DNA from: Nostocales cyanobacterium LEGE 11386
GTDB lineage: Bacteria > Cyanobacteriota > Cyanobacteriia > Cyanobacteriales > Nostocaceae
DNA: 64,000 nt
NCBI GenBank assembly: GCA_015207155.1
Contig: JADEXK010000017.1
Location: 1 to 64,000 of the forward strand
Reading direction: 5' to 3'
Shown here: one piece after another, positions 62,183 through 64,000 of the stretch
How the letters are laid out: each line of letters opens with the position of its first letter
Numbering within the stretch: position 1 is the first letter of the stretch
Notes under the pieces: model-generated
Seen by the model: only the letters and a program-made list of their open reading frames with translations
Told to the model about the DNA's origin: nothing
Database searches by the model: none
Program-made: the position numbers and the translations under genes

Positions 62183-62310
62183 GATTAAGTGTTATTGGTT
62201 ACAAGTGAGTAATTCGATCCTTAAAATATAGCTAAAGCTTTCAACACTAACTAAATTAATATTTTACATGGCTGAAATTAAATTAATTAAAATCAATTGT
62301 TTAATATTAA

Positions 62311-63465
62311 TTAAAAGATATCTGCTGGATCGGCAGAGCGTAATTTACGTACAGCAATAACACCAGATACAAAACACATAATTATTGTCAAAATTAACAC
62401 AGTTAGCGCCCGCTCAAAACTCATGAAAACTGGTAATAATGTGGCTTCTCTAGCCCGGGAATACATAAGCATTGAAAAAATCCATCCAGGAATATATCCT
62501 AAGCAAGCTAACAATAATGCTTCTTGGAGTATGACAATTAATAAATATTGCTGTGTATAACCTATTGCCTTTAAAGTAGCGTACTCAGATAAATGATCGG
62601 AAACTTCCGTATAAAGTATTTGATAAACAATTACGGTTCCCACAATGAAACCCATGATTGTCCCTAAAGTGAAAATAAATCCAATAGCTGTGCTACTTGC
62701 CCAATAATTCCGCTCAAAGTCAATAAACTCTTGCTTAGTTAAAACATTGATATCTTGGGGTAAATAATTCCGCAATTGCTGGACAACAACACTAGGATTT
62801 GCTCCAGGATTTAATCTAATTAGTCCAATGTCAATTAATCCCCGTTGACGGTCAGTGAATATCCTCAAAAAATTAATATCACTGGTAATTAAATTACCAT
62901 CCGCCCCAAAAGATGCACCTAAAGTAAATAATCCTTCTACTCTAACTCGTCTTCTTCTTACTTCTGCTGTTAAGGTTTTTCCCTGATCTAATTCAGCAGC
63001 AATTGGGCCATACTCTTGCCTGGAGGAACGGTCAAATAAAACTACATCAGGCAGTTTTAATCTGGATAGATTCTCCTGAACTCCAGGCAAATCAAACAGA
63101 TTATCTTCTGGATTAATGCCAAATATGAGAATGCTACGAGGGCGACCTGTTACCGGATTTCGCCAACTTGTATAATCCAAATATATGGGATGTACTGATT
63201 TAACTGCTTGTAATTCTAAGGCTTTATACAACCGCCTTTGAGAAAAAGTTTCCATTGCCAGCACGGCGTTAGATTGCTTATTAATTAAAACAATGTCACC
63301 CTTTAAGCTACTATGTAACCGCACGTTACTATAATAAAGTGCATCCCGAAAACCAATTTGCATAAACATCAGAATATCGGCAAAGGCAATTCCTGCCAGA
63401 GCCACGGCTAGGCGAGTTTTTTCTCGCGTCAATTGTAGCCACGACAAAGGAATTTTACGAGTCAT
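62311..63465 (-). CDS. devC: ABC exporter permease (DevC-like, FtsX fold)
   Basis: 384 residues. Four transmembrane helices: one N-terminal (LAVALAGIAFADILMFMQIG) and three in the C-terminal FtsX domain (~265-375, AIGFIFTLGTIMGFIVGTVI, LKAIGYTQQYLLIVILQEAL), with a large periplasmic domain between. SLKGDIVLINKQSNAV and YPSSR-like loops fit the DevC family. It should form the inner-membrane pump with devA. It lies 128 bp upstream of devA. Confidence 0.87.
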   Translation of the reverse strand: MTRKIPLSWLQLTREKTRLAVALAGIAFADILMFMQIGFRDALYYSNVRLHSSLKGDIVLINKQSNAVLAMETFSQRRLYKALELQAVKSVHPIYLDYTSWRNPVTGRPRSILIFGINPEDNLFDLPGVQENLSRLKLPDVVLFDRSSRQEYGPIAAELDQGKTLTAEVRRRRVRVEGLFTLGASFGADGNLITSDINFLRIFTDRQRGLIDIGLIRLNPGANPSVVVQQLRNYLPQDINVLTKQEFIDFERNYWASSTAIGFIFTLGTIMGFIVGTVIVYQILYTEVSDHLSEYATLKAIGYTQQYLLIVILQEALLLACLGYIPGWIFSMLMYSRAREATLLPVFMSFERALTVLILTIIMCFVSGVIAVRKLRSADPADIF

Positions 63466-63532
63466 TTTCTCATTTTGATAGGCTATTACAATTCGTAATT
63501 CGTAATTAAGAGAAGTTAAATGGTTTCACTGC

Positions 63533-64000
63533 TTAATTAGAATTTAATTCTCTATTAATTTCAGCAATTACCTTGGCATTGGTGAAACCAGAAACTCGCT
63601 GACTATCTTCTGCAAGCAAGGCAATTTTGACTTCTACGACTCTGGCATCTATATCTGCTACTGGGTCTATACTCAATACATCTTTTTTGCCAATTTTTCT
63701 GCCAATCTCGGTAACAGTTCCCTTTAATTGCCCGCTAAATGCCCCATTCTCGCTGGTGATGGTAGCAGTTTGACCTATACGTACTTGAGAAATACTATCT
63801 TCAGGAACTTCAGCAATGACCATCATTTGGTCAGTTTGGCCGATTTCAACAATACCATTAGGACTGATAGCTTCTCCTGATTTGGTGTGAATTGCTAAAA
63901 TTTCTCCAGCAATTGGTGCTTGGACGTAGCTTAATTTTAGTTCTGCTTCGGCTCGTTTGACATTAGCGATCGCATTACTAACTTGAGCTTGTCCTCTTTG
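63533..64000 (-). CDS. devB: Membrane-fusion protein (DevB-like HlyD family), 5' end outside window
   Basis: The frame stays open from the window edge to the TAA at 63533 and gives 155 residues. It contains the lipoyl-like hairpin end (VKRAEAELKLSYVQAPIAGE, ILAIHTKSGEAISPNGIVEI) and the beta-barrel domain (MMVIAEVPEDSISQVRIGQT, GQLKGTVTEIGRKI). It should bridge the inner-membrane pump and a TolC channel such as HgdD. The N-terminus is missing from the window. Confidence 0.85.
   Translation of the reverse strand, partial: QRGQAQVSNAIANVKRAEAELKLSYVQAPIAGEILAIHTKSGEAISPNGIVEIGQTDQMMVIAEVPEDSISQVRIGQTATITSENGAFSGQLKGTVTEIGRKIGKKDVLSIDPVADIDARVVEVKIALLAEDSQRVSGFTNAKVIAEINRELNSN

Noticed and set aside
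1..64000. tRNA, rRNA or CRISPR arrays
   Set aside because: No T-loop-like GGTTCGAATCC with matching stems and no regularly spaced repeats were found by eye on either strand.

Overview
The window comes from a filamentous, heterocyst-forming cyanobacterium of the Nostocales. Evidence: dense HIP1 octamers (GCGATCGC), heptanucleotide tandem repeats of the Nostoc/Calothrix type, a kaiA-kaiB-kaiC-hgdD block in the order I recall from Anabaena PCC 7120, psbI, ycf20, ycf51, a stand-alone helical carotenoid protein, and a DevBCA-type exporter. It is a chromosomal segment mixing core photosynthetic and metabolic genes with repeat-rich and accessory islands.

Layout. 1-0.3 kb: right end of an ISL3-type insertion sequence. 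0.4-3.3 kb: a secreted NHL-repeat protein and a small secreted protein. 3.5-10.8 kb: a NarL-type two-component pair, with a 286-bp copy of the regulator's 3' end lying 3.4 kb away; between the copies sit a membrane pentapeptide-repeat protein and an unknown protein. 11.2-13.9 kb: oxidative-stress block of glutathione reductase, type II peroxiredoxin and divergent PerR, with a perfect 7-1-7 operator between the last two. 13.9-19.5 kb: a three-gene phosphorelay cluster. 19.5-21.5 kb: ycf51 embedded in repeats, including two related MITEs with target duplications. 21.5-30.5 kb: TolC-like hgdD, kaiC, kaiB, a short kaiA, and a divergent CBS/histidine kinase with a degenerate receiver. 30.6-35 kb: GT39 glycosyltransferase, a lipoprotein, ycf20, and a Tat-exported dienelactone hydrolase-like protein.

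35-39 kb is an accessory island. Two RelE/ParE toxin-antitoxin modules, a Uma2 nuclease and an MntA/HepT module are each preceded by a copy of the same ~40-codon protein tail, which looks like the end of a type I restriction specificity gene. The island ends in a pseudogene chimera of a methyltransferase and a Kir channel. After hemH, 40.4-44.7 kb holds a compact three-gene system: a MerR-like regulator with a candidate operator array, a 1014-residue Eco57I/PglX-like methyltransferase, and a separate small PD-(D/E)XK protein. This is the best candidate for an under-described defence system here.

45.7-64 kb returns to core functions: a 34-residue membrane peptide with its own terminator, an LptD-like outer-membrane protein, psbI, a hexapeptide acyltransferase, a long AT-rich gene-poor stretch, glgP, a DUF429 protein, trpS, an MTHFR-like gene, a carotenoid protein, a HAD phosphatase, and devB-devC-devA cut by the window end. 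Three genes carry repeat-like DNA in frame: the kinase at 16.9 kb, the LptD-like gene and the DUF429 gene. No tRNA, rRNA or CRISPR array was seen. All family assignments are by eye from motifs; no database search was run.
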